Assembly (NCBI GenBank): GCA_963782605.1
Contig: CAWAKK010000005.1
Location: 62,001 to 126,000 of the forward strand
Source: JBDTSW01 sp963782605
Lineage (GTDB): Bacteria > Actinomycetota > Thermoleophilia > Solirubrobacterales > 70-9
Direction: 5' to 3'
DNA length: 64,000 bases
In this document: piece after piece, positions 1-9,287 of the stretch
Numbering within the stretch: the first letter of the stretch is position 1
Layout: every line of letters starts with the position of its first letter
Notes under the pieces: generated by a model
Told to the model about the DNA's origin: nothing
Databases searched by the model: none
Seen by the model: only the letters and a program-made list of their open reading frames with translations
Translations under genes and position numbers: made by a program

Positions 1-26
1 CTTGAGAACCGAACCCTTGTTGAACC

Positions 27-38
27 GCTTGCGCAAGC
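27..38. repeat. 12-bp perfect palindrome upstream of the adenylate cyclase gene
   Basis: GCTTGCGCAAGC is a perfect palindrome about 55 nt before the cyclase start codon. It is the only structure seen in the first 92 nt. It could be an operator or a chance motif; nothing else in the window supports either reading. Confidence 0.25.
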
Positions 39-92
39 CAGTTCGCAGGGTACGTCACACATCGGCCACCTGATGGCTGCCACAATCGATCA

Positions 93-1733
93 ATGGCGCT
101 GGGGGCACTGACATGGCTCTATCGCAAGCTCGGAGCGCACTATCCCGCATTCTTTCTCGCGCTTGAGCTGCAGACAGCCTTTCTGATCACCGCCGGCACG
201 CTCGTCCTCTTCACCTTCTACTGGGAGATGTCGAGCGAGGAGTTCCTGATCATCTTCGCGATCGCGATGAGCCTCACGGCGGTCGCGGTGGCGCTCAACC
301 TGGCGCGCACTTATCCGCTGCTGCGCCCGATTCGCGACTGGATCTCCGGGCCGAGGACCGAGGAGCGGACCGCGAGCGCCTGGGCTGCCGCCGTGAACCT
401 CCCGATGGGCTTCATCAAGCGGGATCTCGTCCTCCCCTTCGTGATCGTCGTCCTGCCCGCAACCGCTGCCGCCGTCGCCATCTTGGGTCTTCCGTGGTAC
501 ACGTTCATTCCGTTCTTCCTGGGCTCGGCGGCCGCGGTCGCCTACGGTGGACTGCTGCATTACCTGGCGCTGGAGGTCGGGCTGCGGCCCGTGCTGATCG
601 ACTTAAACCAGGCGGTGACGCCGGGGCTCCAGCGCGAGGTCTCGGCCTTTCCGCTGCGCGTGCGGCTGATGGGCGCCCTGCCGCTGATCAACCTGGTCGC
701 GGGTCTGGTGGTCGCCGCGCTCACGTCGGAGGGCGGGGGAGGGGCCAACCTCACGGTCGACGTCCTCATCGCCCTCGCCGTCGCGACCACGATCTCGCTC
801 GAGCTCTCCCTCCTGCTCTCGAAGTCGATCCTACGGCCGATCGCCGACCTGCGCCGGGCCACGGAGGCCGTCCGGGAGGGGCGCTTTGACGTCTCAGTCC
901 CGGTGACGACGGGCGACGAGCTGGGGGACCTGGCGGCGTCGTTCAACCAGATGATCGAGGGTCTCGCCGAGCGCGAGCGCATCCGCGAGGCTTTCGGCAC
1001 CTACCTCGACGAGGAGGTGGCGGAGTACATCCTCAGCGAGGCCTTCTCCGAGGAGGGGGTGGAGCTCGACGTCTCGGTCCTATTCTGCGATGTCCAGGAC
1101 TTCACGAGCCTCGTCTCCGGGATGGGCGCGAAGGAGATCGTCGCTGCGCTCAACGGCCTGTTCGAGGTCGTCGTGCCGATCGTCGCCCGTCACGGCGGTC
1201 ACGTCGACAAGTTCGAGGGCGACGGCCTGCTGGCGGTGTTCGGCGCGCCCGAGAACTACCCCGACCATGCCGATCGCGCCGTGCGTGCGGCATGCGAGAT
1301 GGTCACGGCGGTAAACGGCGAGGAGGCGGCCGGAGGGGGAATCCGCATCGGCGTCGGCATCAATACCGGCATGGTCGTGGCCGGGTCGATCGGCGGGGCC
1401 GGGCGTCTCAACTTCTCGGTCATCGGCGACCCCGTGAACGTCGCCTCTCGGGTCGAATCCGCAACGCGCCAATTCGACGTGGACATCCTCATCACCGGGC
1501 ACACACGCAAGGCGCTCTCGGATGAGTACGAGGTGGGGGATCTTGGGCGGCACCAGCTCCGCGGTGTAGGCGACCCGATCGCCCTTCACTCGCCCAGCCT
1601 GGTGCCGCGCAGGCGGGGCGCCGAACCGGCCGCGGCGATGGGCGCGGACGGCGACGGTCGCTCACACTCGCCTCTCCGCGCCGCGGCCGAAACCGCGCGT
1701 CGGGCTGCCCGCCGCGCGACCACGCGCGGCTGA
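93..1733 (+). CDS. Membrane class III adenylate cyclase with HAMP domain
   Basis: Predicted integral-membrane class III nucleotidyl cyclase (546 aa) producing cAMP from ATP. About six hydrophobic segments occupy residues 18-245, followed by a HAMP linker (about 245-297) and the catalytic domain (about 325-500). Metal-binding aspartates are visible in FCDVQDFT and KFEGDG. The Lys of KFEGDG and the Asp of FSVIGDPVN form the adenine-specifying pair, and NVASRVE carries the transition-state Asn and Arg, so the site looks complete and ATP-specific. The first ATG is used although no clear Shine-Dalgarno precedes it. The tail of about 40 residues is Arg/Ala-rich. The next gene starts 26 nt downstream on the same strand. 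A cyclic-nucleotide-binding protein is encoded at 25480-27159, but no direct link is shown. Confidence 0.9.
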   Translation: MALGALTWLYRKLGAHYPAFFLALELQTAFLITAGTLVLFTFYWEMSSEEFLIIFAIAMSLTAVAVALNLARTYPLLRPIRDWISGPRTEERTASAWAAAVNLPMGFIKRDLVLPFVIVVLPATAAAVAILGLPWYTFIPFFLGSAAAVAYGGLLHYLALEVGLRPVLIDLNQAVTPGLQREVSAFPLRVRLMGALPLINLVAGLVVAALTSEGGGGANLTVDVLIALAVATTISLELSLLLSKSILRPIADLRRATEAVREGRFDVSVPVTTGDELGDLAASFNQMIEGLAERERIREAFGTYLDEEVAEYILSEAFSEEGVELDVSVLFCDVQDFTSLVSGMGAKEIVAALNGLFEVVVPIVARHGGHVDKFEGDGLLAVFGAPENYPDHADRAVRAACEMVTAVNGEEAAGGGIRIGVGINTGMVVAGSIGGAGRLNFSVIGDPVNVASRVESATRQFDVDILITGHTRKALSDEYEVGDLGRHQLRGVGDPIALHSPSLVPRRRGAEPAAAMGADGDGRSHSPLRAAAETARRAARRATTRG

Positions 1734-1759
1734 GCGGGCGAGGGGCTAGGCTGCGCGCG

Positions 1760-3421
1760 GTGGCCACGACCGAGGAGCAGAGCGCGATCAGCGCCGCCAG
1801 CAGAGGTCCGCTGCATGGAGGCCGGCTGGCCGCCAAGGCCTTGAAGGCGCGCGGGGTCTCACACCTCTTCACCCTGTCGGGCGGGCATCTCTTCTCCCTC
1901 TATGACGGCTGCCTGCAGGAGGGCATCGAGATCGTTGACGTCCGCCACGAGCAGGCAGCGGCCTTCGCTGCCGAGGGCTGGGCGAAGGCCACACGCGAGG
2001 CCGGTGTCTGCGCGCTCACCGCTGGCCCGGGGGTCACGAACGGGATGAGCGCGATCGCCGCCGCGCAGTCGAACCGCTCGCCGCTCGTGGTCCTGGGCGG
2101 CCGTGCCGCGGAGGGCCGCTGGGGCTCGGGAGCGCTCCAGGAGATCGATCATCTCCCCTTCGTCGCGCCGCTGGTCAAGGCCGCCGAGACGGTGAAGGCG
2201 ACTGCCGACATTCCGGCCGCAACCGCTGCGGCCATCGACGCCGCCATGGCGCAGCCGAGCGGTCCGACTTTCCTCGACTATCCGCTCGACGTCGTCTTCA
2301 GTGAGGCGGAGGCCAACGCTGTGCCGCCCCCGCAACCGCAACCCGACGAGCCCGCTGCCGGGGCAGATCGCGCCGCCGAGCTCCTCGCGGCCGCGGAGCG
2401 CCCCGTGATCATGGCCGGCACCGGGCTTTATTGGGCCCATGGCGAGAATGAGCTCCGGGCCCTCGCGGAGGCGCTCGGAGCGCCCACCTTCCTGAACGGC
2501 ATGGGCCGCGGCTGTCTGGACGCTGATCACGAGCTCTGCTTCTCCCGGGCGCGCGGCCACGGGCTCAACGAGGCCGACGTCGCCCTCGTCGTGGGGGTCC
2601 CGCTCGACTTCCGCCTCGGCTTCGGGGGCTCGTTTGGCGAGGAGACGAAGATCGTCTGGCTCGATGCCGGGCCGAACACGCTCAGCGCCAACCGCACCCC
2701 GGAGATCGAGCTCGTTGGGCCGATCACGCCCACGTTGCGTGCGATCCGCGAATTCACCGCAGCCGACCCCGCTCGCACGGCTTCGTGGGTTGGAACTCTC
2801 CAGGCGACCGAGGCCGAAAAGCGCGAGGCCGAGCGCGGGCAGCTCGACGACGACCGCGCTCCACTTCACCCGATGCGGATCTACCGCGAGCTGAACGACA
2901 TCCTCGACCGCGATGCGATCGTGATCGGGGACGGCGGCGACTTCGTCTCCTATGCGGGCCGTGTGATCGAAACGCACGAGCCGGGTTGCTGGATGGACCC
3001 CGGGCCGTTCGGCTGCCTGGGTGCCGGTCCTGGCGCAGCGATCGGCGCCAAGCTCGCGCGGCCCGAGCGGCAGGTCTGCCTCCTGCTGGGCGATGGTGCC
3101 TTCGGCTTCGCCGGCATGGAGTTCGACACGCTCGCCCGTCACGGGCTGCCTGTGGTCGGCGTGATTGGCAACAACGGGATCTGGGCGCTCGAGCATCACC
3201 CGATGAAGTTCCTCTACGGCTATTCCGTTGCCGCAGAGCTTCGCCAGGGGACGCGCTACGACCAGATCGCCGAGGCGCTCGGTTGCCACGCTGAGCTGGT
3301 CTCGGAGCCCACCGAGCTGCGCCCGGCCCTGGACCGGGCTTTCGCAGCGGGCAAGCCGGCGCTGGTGAACGTCCTCACCGATCCCGAGGTCGTCTATCCG
3401 CGCAAGGCGGTCCTTGCCTAG
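1760..3421 (+). CDS. ThDP-dependent acetolactate-synthase-like enzyme
   Basis: Thiamine-diphosphate enzyme of the acetolactate synthase/oxalyl-CoA decarboxylase superfamily, 553 aa, the usual length. The N-terminal pyrimidine-binding domain (about 20-185) contains the catalytic Glu in VRHEQAAAFAAEG and the AGPGVTNG signature. A central domain follows (about 205-340). The C-terminal PP domain carries the ThDP/Mg motif from GDGAFGFAG to VIGNN (about 460-490). GTG start, 26 nt after the cyclase. It overlaps the downstream glycosidase by 8 nt, which suggests translational coupling. No small regulatory subunit or other branched-chain amino-acid gene is nearby, so this is probably a catabolic 2-oxo-acid or acyl-CoA decarboxylase/synthase rather than biosynthetic IlvB. 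The substrate cannot be read from the sequence. Confidence 0.8.
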   Translation: MATTEEQSAISAASRGPLHGGRLAAKALKARGVSHLFTLSGGHLFSLYDGCLQEGIEIVDVRHEQAAAFAAEGWAKATREAGVCALTAGPGVTNGMSAIAAAQSNRSPLVVLGGRAAEGRWGSGALQEIDHLPFVAPLVKAAETVKATADIPAATAAAIDAAMAQPSGPTFLDYPLDVVFSEAEANAVPPPQPQPDEPAAGADRAAELLAAAERPVIMAGTGLYWAHGENELRALAEALGAPTFLNGMGRGCLDADHELCFSRARGHGLNEADVALVVGVPLDFRLGFGGSFGEETKIVWLDAGPNTLSANRTPEIELVGPITPTLRAIREFTAADPARTASWVGTLQATEAEKREAERGQLDDDRAPLHPMRIYRELNDILDRDAIVIGDGGDFVSYAGRVIETHEPGCWMDPGPFGCLGAGPGAAIGAKLARPERQVCLLLGDGAFGFAGMEFDTLARHGLPVVGVIGNNGIWALEHHPMKFLYGYSVAAELRQGTRYDQIAEALGCHAELVSEPTELRPALDRAFAAGKPALVNVLTDPEVVYPRKAVLA

Positions 3422-4874
3422 CGATCCCCGAGGTCCGGCTGCGGCCGTGCCCTGGTGGCGCGACGCCGTCGTCTATCAGGTCTACCCCCGGTCCTTTCAG
3501 GACACCGACGGCGACGGTTTGGGGGATCTTCGCGGCGTCACCTTGCGACTCGACCACCTCGCATACCTGGGTGTCGACGCGCTGTGGCTCTCGCCCTTCT
3601 ACCCATCAGGGGGCGCCGACATGGGCTACGACGTCACCGACCTCACCGGCGTGGACCCAGTCTTCGGAACGTTGTCCGACGTCGATGAGCTGATCGCCGC
3701 CAGCCACGAGCGGGGGCTTCGGTTGCTGTTAGACCTCGTGCCGAGCCATACGTCGATCGAGCACCCCTGGTTCCGCGAGCAGCCCGAGCGCTACGTCTGG
3801 GCCGACGACGGGCCGCCCAACAACTGGGTTTCCGCCTTCGGCGGCTCCGCCTGGACGCGCGACGAGCGGTCCGGGCGGTGGTATCTGCACTCCCACTACT
3901 CCGAGCAGCCCGACCTGGATTGGTCGCGGACAGACGTTCGAGCGGCCTTCACGGAGGCAATGCGGTTTTGGCTTGATCGTGGGGTCGATGGCTTTCGTGT
4001 CGACGCGCTGCACGTGATCAGCAAGGACCCCGAGCTCCGCGACGACCCTCCGGCCGGCGAGCCCTTCGGCCTTCCATTGCCCGAGGAGTTCGCCCGACTC
4101 CAACACGTGCACTCGATGGACGGCCCCGGCACGGGGGAGGCGCTGGCCGCCCTGCGCCAGGGCGCGGGTGACGCCCTCCTGGTCGGCGAGGTCTACCTGC
4201 CGAGCAGGCGCCTGGGCCGCTACCTCGAGCACCTGGATCTCGTGTTCGCGTTCGAGTTCCTTCACGCCCCGCGCGATGCGGAGCAGCTGGCCGAGGTGAT
4301 CCGCTCAGCAGCATCACTCGATGGCACGGCCTGGGTTCTCTCCAACCACGACTTCATGCGGCTCGCGAGTCGGTTTGGCGCGCCACATGCCCGGTTGGCG
4401 GCCATGCTGTTGCTCAGCCTGCCCGGCACCGCCTTCGTCTACCAGGGCGACGAGCTGGGCATGGGCGATGGTCCCGGCGTGGAGCCTCCGCTCGACCCGT
4501 GGGGACGTGACGCCTTCCGGCATCCGATGCAATGGGAAGGCGGCGGGGCGGGGGGATTTACCACGGGCACGCCGTGGCTCGCCACCGTCGATCCGGCGAC
4601 GAGGAACGTGGCCGATCAGACCGGCGATCCGAACTCGATGCTCGAGCTCTATCGCACGCTGATCGCCTTTCGCCGCGAGCTCGAGCCGGAGATCTCGAGC
4701 ATCGAGGCACATGGGTCTGTCTTGAGGTTTGACCGCGGCAGCCACGCCGTCGCGCTCAACCTCGGCGACAGCGAAGCGCCGTTCGAGGATCACGGCGAGG
4801 TCGTGCTCTCAACGGCTACGCACCGGCCCGGCCGGCTGGGGGCGGGCGAGGGACTCATCGTCCGCGCGCGTTAG
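3414..4874 (+). CDS. GH13 alpha-glucosidase (alpha-amylase superfamily)
   Basis: Glycoside hydrolase family 13 enzyme, 486 aa, predicted cytoplasmic because no signal peptide is seen. The VYQVYPRSFQD start and the four conserved regions are clear: DLVPSH (region I), GFRVDALH with the nucleophile Asp (II), LLVGEVYLP with the acid/base Glu (III), and LSNHDF with the transition-state-stabilising Asp (IV). The domain order fits oligo-1,6-glucosidase, trehalose- or sucrose-type alpha-glucosidases; the C-terminal beta domain is rather short. TTG start overlapping the previous stop by 8 nt. A sugar-binding lipoprotein and ABC transporter follow directly, so it probably hydrolyses the disaccharide or oligosaccharide that they import. 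Confidence 0.88.
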   Translation: MPSDPRGPAAAVPWWRDAVVYQVYPRSFQDTDGDGLGDLRGVTLRLDHLAYLGVDALWLSPFYPSGGADMGYDVTDLTGVDPVFGTLSDVDELIAASHERGLRLLLDLVPSHTSIEHPWFREQPERYVWADDGPPNNWVSAFGGSAWTRDERSGRWYLHSHYSEQPDLDWSRTDVRAAFTEAMRFWLDRGVDGFRVDALHVISKDPELRDDPPAGEPFGLPLPEEFARLQHVHSMDGPGTGEALAALRQGAGDALLVGEVYLPSRRLGRYLEHLDLVFAFEFLHAPRDAEQLAEVIRSAASLDGTAWVLSNHDFMRLASRFGAPHARLAAMLLLSLPGTAFVYQGDELGMGDGPGVEPPLDPWGRDAFRHPMQWEGGGAGGFTTGTPWLATVDPATRNVADQTGDPNSMLELYRTLIAFRRELEPEISSIEAHGSVLRFDRGSHAVALNLGDSEAPFEDHGEVVLSTATHRPGRLGAGEGLIVRAR

Positions 4875-4889
4875 GAAGAATCGGCGCCG

Positions 4890-6224
4890 TTGGTTTGCGC
4901 CTGCGTGCCATTGGATACATGCGCATTGAGGAGAGGATGGATCGAGGCGCGACCCCTTGCAACGCGACGGTTGAAGGCAGCGATATGCGCTGTCGTTTTG
5001 GGCGTCGTGGGTTTCGCCGGCTGTACAAGCGACCCTGAGGCCGGAGCGGGCACTGAGCTCTCCTTCTTCATCTTCAACGAGCCCTCGGGTGCCTTCTCGG
5101 AGGCCGCCACAAAATGCTCTGAGGATTCCAACGGCGAGTACAGCATCGTCTTCGAATTCCTCCCGGCCCAGGCGGACGCGCAGCGCGAGCAGCTCGTGCG
5201 GAGGCTCGGAGCCGAGGACGACTCGATCGACATCGTCGGCATGGACGTGATCTGGACGGCCGAGTTCGCCAACGCGGGTTTCGTCGCGCCATGGGAGGGC
5301 GCCGACGCTGATGCCGTCACGCAGGACGTATTCGACAGTGTGGTCGAGTCGGCATCGTTCGAGGGGGAGCTCTACGCCGCGCCGTTCACCTCGAACACCC
5401 AGCTCCTCTGGTACCGCAAGGACCGCGTCCCGAACCCGCCGAAGACGTGGGACGAGATGATCGCTCAGGCCGAGGAGATCGGCCCCGAGGAGGGGCAGAT
5501 CCAGGTCCAGGCGAACTTCTACGAGGGCTTCACGGTCTGGGCCACGGCGATGATCTCCTCGGCCGGGACCCAGATCCTCGACGGGCCCACGGAGGTCGGG
5601 CTCGAACAGGCTCCCACCGAGCGCGCCCTCGAGGTGATGGGGAAGTTCGCTCGCTCCGACGTCGCCCCGCCGGACATCGACACCTCGACGGAGGACACGG
5701 CCCGGCTCTCGTTCGAGGCGGGCGCCTCCTCCTTCATGCTGAATTACCCGTTCGTCTACCCGAGCGCCCAGGAGAACGCGCCCGACGTCTTCAAGCAGCT
5801 CGAGGCGACCATCTACCCGGCCGTCGACGAGGGAACTCCGAGCGCGCCGCCGCTCGGCGGGATCAACCTGGGCGTGAGCGCCTACTCCGACAATCAGGAC
5901 CTGGCGTTCGAGGCGATCAAGTGCCTCGTCCAGCCCGAGAACCAGATCACCGCGGCGACCCTTGGCGGGCTTCCCCCCACGAACGAGTCCGTGTACGGGA
6001 CCAAGGAGATCGAGAAGGCGTATCCGGGCTTCGCCGATCTGATCAAGGAGTCGATCGACAACGCTGCGCCGCGCCCGATCACTCCTGCGTACACCGACCT
6101 CTCGCTGGCGATTCAGCGTTCACTGCACCCGGTTGGCGACATCGACCCAGCCGACGTGGGGTCCACCTACGAAGAGCTCTTCGACAATGTTGAGCAGGCG
6201 GTGAAGAGGGAGGGTCTCCTCTGA
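4890..6224 (+). CDS. Sugar ABC transporter substrate-binding lipoprotein
   Basis: Family 1 extracellular solute-binding protein of the maltose/trehalose/alpha-glucoside type. A basic n-region (ATRRLK), a hydrophobic stretch and the lipobox GFAGC predict a lipid-anchored protein facing outward; the mature domain runs to the end and contains a typical SBP core (FTSNTQLLWYRKD). The start is uncertain: the frame opens at TTG 4890, but an ATG preceded by GAGGAG lies at 4937 in the preceding frame, and one extra base between 4937 and about 4970 would put it in register. This matches the other +1 interruptions in this operon. The permease start overlaps the stop by 1 nt (TGATG). Confidence 0.88.
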   Translation: MVCACVPLDTCALRRGWIEARPLATRRLKAAICAVVLGVVGFAGCTSDPEAGAGTELSFFIFNEPSGAFSEAATKCSEDSNGEYSIVFEFLPAQADAQREQLVRRLGAEDDSIDIVGMDVIWTAEFANAGFVAPWEGADADAVTQDVFDSVVESASFEGELYAAPFTSNTQLLWYRKDRVPNPPKTWDEMIAQAEEIGPEEGQIQVQANFYEGFTVWATAMISSAGTQILDGPTEVGLEQAPTERALEVMGKFARSDVAPPDIDTSTEDTARLSFEAGASSFMLNYPFVYPSAQENAPDVFKQLEATIYPAVDEGTPSAPPLGGINLGVSAYSDNQDLAFEAIKCLVQPENQITAATLGGLPPTNESVYGTKEIEKAYPGFADLIKESIDNAAPRPITPAYTDLSLAIQRSLHPVGDIDPADVGSTYEELFDNVEQAVKREGLL

Positions 6225-7161
6225 TGGAAGCCACGACGGCACCCACCCCAGCCGCGCCCGCTCCTCGGAAGGCGCACCACGGACCGCACCAAGGCCGAGC
6301 GAAAGCTCGGATGGATGCTCTGCGCCCCAGCCGTGATCGCGATGCTGCTGGTGACGGCGTATCCGATCGGCTACGCGATCGTCCTCTCGCTCCAAGACCT
6401 GGACCTGCGCTTCCCCGACGAGGGCGGTTTCGTTGGTCTTTCGAACTACGAGGCGGTGCTTGACCTCCGAGCTCTGGTGGACCGACGTCCTCAACACGCT
6501 GTTCGTGACGGTCGTGTCGGTCGCGATCGAGCTCACCCTGGGCATGATCATCGCCCTGGTCATGTACCGGGCGATCTTCGGGCGTGGGCTTGTGCGCACG
6601 GCCGTGCTGATCCCCTACGGCATCGTCACGGTCGTCGCTGCCTTCTCGTGGTTCTTCGCGTTCAGCCCGCTGACGGGCCTGATCAACGAGCTCCCGTTCG
6701 TCGCCGACGACTTCGCGTTCTTCGGTGAGCGGTTCTCGTCGCTCGCTGTGGTGATCATGGCCGAGGTCTGGAAGACGACGCCGTTCATGGCGCTGTTGTT
6801 GCTTGCTGGGCTGGTGACGATCGACGACGGCCTCTACGAGGCGGCGCGCGTAGACGGGGCATCCGCATGGCAGCGTTTCTGGAAGATCACGCTTCCTTTG
6901 ATTAAGCCGGCGATCCTGGTGGCGTTGCTCTTCCGCACGCTCGACGCTTTCCGGATCTTCGACACGATTTTCATCATGACCGGAGGCGCCCAGGACACGG
7001 AGTCGGTGTCGATCCTCGGCTACAACCAGCTGATCGAGCGCCTCAACTTGGGATTGGGATCAGCCGTCTCGGTGCTGATCTTCTTCGCGGTGCTGATCAT
7101 CGCCTTCGTCTTCGTCAAGGGGTTCGGCGTGAAGATGGCCGAGGGCCGGCCGGGGAGCTGA
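6224..7161 (+). CDS. Sugar ABC transporter permease, MalF type (two +1 frame interruptions)
   Basis: Inner-membrane permease subunit partnering the next gene and the ATPase at 8048. The protein reads through three frames in order: N-terminus from ATG 6224, then the first membrane segments beginning WMLCAPAVIAMLL, then from TSELWWTDVL to the end. One surplus base near 6270 (CGGAAGG for CGGAGG) and one near 6460 (GTGCTTGACC for GTGCTGACC) explain this. Removing both gives a 311-aa protein with about six membrane helices and the permease EAA loop (EAARVDGASAWQRFW) that docks on the ATPase. Length and motif order are normal for MalF/ThuF/UgpA-like proteins, so sequencing error or very recent damage is more likely than old decay. 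Confidence 0.82.
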
Positions 7162-7164
7162 GCG

Positions 7165-8023
7165 ATGGAGCGAGGCACGCGCGAATACGCCGTCTGGTCG
7201 CTTGGGATCATCGTGATCCTCCTCTTCGCGCTGGTTCCGGTGCTCTGGATCGTCTCGCTTTCGTTTAAGGACCCCGCTGCGATCACGGCCGGCGACACAC
7301 TTCTTCAGCCGCTTCATTCCGCAGGACTGGACGTTCGACAACTACACCTCGCTGTTCGAGGGCGGCCTGTCGGAGAGCCCGTTCATCGCGCCCCTGATCA
7401 ACTCCATCGGCATCGCGATCATCGCCACGCTGATCGCGATCGTGCTCGCCGCCTTTTGCGCCTACGCGATCGCCCGGCTCAACTTTCCCGGGAAGACGGC
7501 GATCCTGGCCGGGGCTCTCGCGATCGCGATGTTTCCAGCCATCTCGACGGTGGGGCCGCTGTTCGATATGTGGCGCACACTCGGCCTCTACGACACCTGG
7601 ATCGGACTGATCATCCCCTACCTGACCTTCTCGCTTCCGCTCGCGATCTACACCCTGGTGGCGTTCTTCCGCGAGATCCCCTGGGATCTGGAGCAGGCCG
7701 CGCAGGTCGATGGGGCGACGCCGTATCAGGCGTTCACGAAGGTGATCATCCCGCTGGCCGCACCGGGCGTCTTCACGGCGGCGATCCTCGTCTTCATCTT
7801 CTGCTGGAACGACTTCCTTTTCGCGATCTCGCTCACCTCGTCGGACGCGTCGCGCACCGTGCCGGCCGCGCTGGCGTTCTTCACTGGCGAGTCGCAGTTC
7901 ACGGCGCCCACCGGCAACATCGCCGCCGCGGCCTCGATCGTGACAATCCCGATCATCATCTTCGTCCTCATCTTCCAGCGCCGGATCGTCTCCGGTCTGA
8001 CTGCGGGCGCCGTGAAGGGCTAA
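7165..8023 (+). CDS. Sugar ABC transporter permease, MalG type (one +1 frame interruption)
   Basis: Second membrane subunit of the sugar importer. The first 40 or so residues (first helix LGIIVILLFALVPVLWIVSL) are read from ATG 7165; the rest continues one frame later, starting HFFSRFIPQDWTFDNYTSLF. One surplus base near 7297 in GGCGACACACTTC accounts for it. The corrected protein is 285 aa with six predicted helices and the EAA loop EQAAQVDGATPYQAF. It starts 3 nt after the MalF-like stop and lies 24 nt before the ATPase gene, so all four transporter genes form one operon. Confidence 0.82.
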
Positions 8024-8047
8024 CCCAGAAACGAAGGAGCGCAACCC

Positions 8048-9287
8048 ATGGCTGAGATCACGCTGAACAACATCTCGAAACGGTTCGACGACGGCTTCGA
8101 GGCGGTCACGGACCTCAACCTGGATATCCAGGATGGCGAGTTCATGATCCTGGTCGGGCCCTCCGGCTGCGGCAAGTCGACCGCGCTGCGGATGATCGCC
8201 GGGCTCGAGGACATCACGGACGGTGAGGTCAAGATCGGGGACGACGTCGTCAACCAGATGGCGCCGAAGGAGCGCGACATCGCGATGGTGTTCCAGAACT
8301 ACGCGCTCTACCCGCACATGAGCGTGGGCCAGAACATGGCGTTCCCGCTGAAGCTCGCCGGAGTCGACCAGGCGCACGATCGACTCCAAGATCGACGACG
8401 TGGCGAAGGTGCTCGACCTCGAGCAGCACCTCGACCGCAAGCCGGCCAACCTCTCGGGCGGTCAGCGCCAGCGTGTCGCGATGGGCCGGGCGATCGTTCG
8501 CGACCCCAAGGCGTTCCTGATGGACGAGCCGCTCTCGAACCTGGACGCGAAGCTGCGCGTCCAGATGCGCACCGAGGTCTCGCGCCTCCAGCGGGAGCTG
8601 GGCACAACAACCGTTTACGTGACCCACGATCAGACCGAGGCGATGACGCTCGGCGACCGGGTCGCCGTGATGCGCGCCGGCGTCCTGCAGCAGGTTGGCT
8701 CACCTGCGGACCTCTACGACACCCCAACCAACCTCTTCGTCGCCGGCTTCATCGGCTCGCCCGCGATGAACTTCATGGCCGGCGGGCTCTCCGGCGACAC
8801 CGTGAGCCTGCCGTTCGGCGAGGTGAGGCTGCCCGACTCCATGAGGGACGCCGTTGGCGACGGCGAGGGGCGCAAGGTGATCGTCGGCATCAGGCCGGAG
8901 GCGTTCGAGGATGCCTCGCTCGTCGGCGATGCGCTCGACAAGGGCATCACCTTCAAGGCGACCATCGAGCTGGTCGAGTCGATGGGGTCCGAGAAGTACG
9001 CCTACTTCTCGATCTCGAGCGAGGAGGAGATCGAGTCCAAGGACCTCGAGGACCTCGCTGCCGATGCCGGGATGGAGGAGGTCCCGGGCGGGGGCCAGGA
9101 TCAGGTGATCGCGCGGCTCGATGCGGGCAGCGGCGTCGAGCGCGGCAAGGAAACCGAGCTCTGGGTCGACTCCACGAAGCTCCACTTCTTCGATCCGGAC
9201 TCGGGCGAGAGCCTGACGAAGCAGACAGTCCTGAGCGGAGCCTCCCAGGGGGCTAGGCGCGCAGGTCCCCGCGCATCAGGTGCGTGA
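8048..9287 (+). CDS. Sugar ABC transporter ATPase, MalK/UgpC type (one +1 frame interruption)
   Basis: ATP-hydrolysing subunit energising the permease pair. Walker A (GPSGCGKST, about residue 39) is in the first frame; the signature LSGGQRQRVAMG, Walker B with D-loop (FLMDEPLSNLD) and switch His (VTHDQTEAM) are one frame later. A surplus base near 8375 (CAGGCGCACGATC) separates them; the corrected protein is 412 aa. The C-terminal part (about 235-395) is the TOBE regulatory domain typical of carbohydrate importers, ending near LHFFDPDSGESL. ATG start with AAGGAG 6-8 nt upstream. Its 3' end overlaps the convergent gene by 35 nt. As a generic MalK it could also serve the polyamine transporter at 21-24 kb, which lacks its own ATPase here. 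Confidence 0.85.

Noticed and set aside
1859..3289. 476-aa open frame on the minus strand
   Set aside because: Antisense shadow of the ThDP enzyme; high-GC codon bias opens the opposite frame, and no motif or ribosome site is present.
6224..9287. Programmed +1 frameshifting as the preferred explanation for the sugar operon breaks
   Set aside because: No shared slippery heptamer, no in-frame stop at the shift and no internal Shine-Dalgarno or pseudoknot was seen; kept only as an alternative in the findings.
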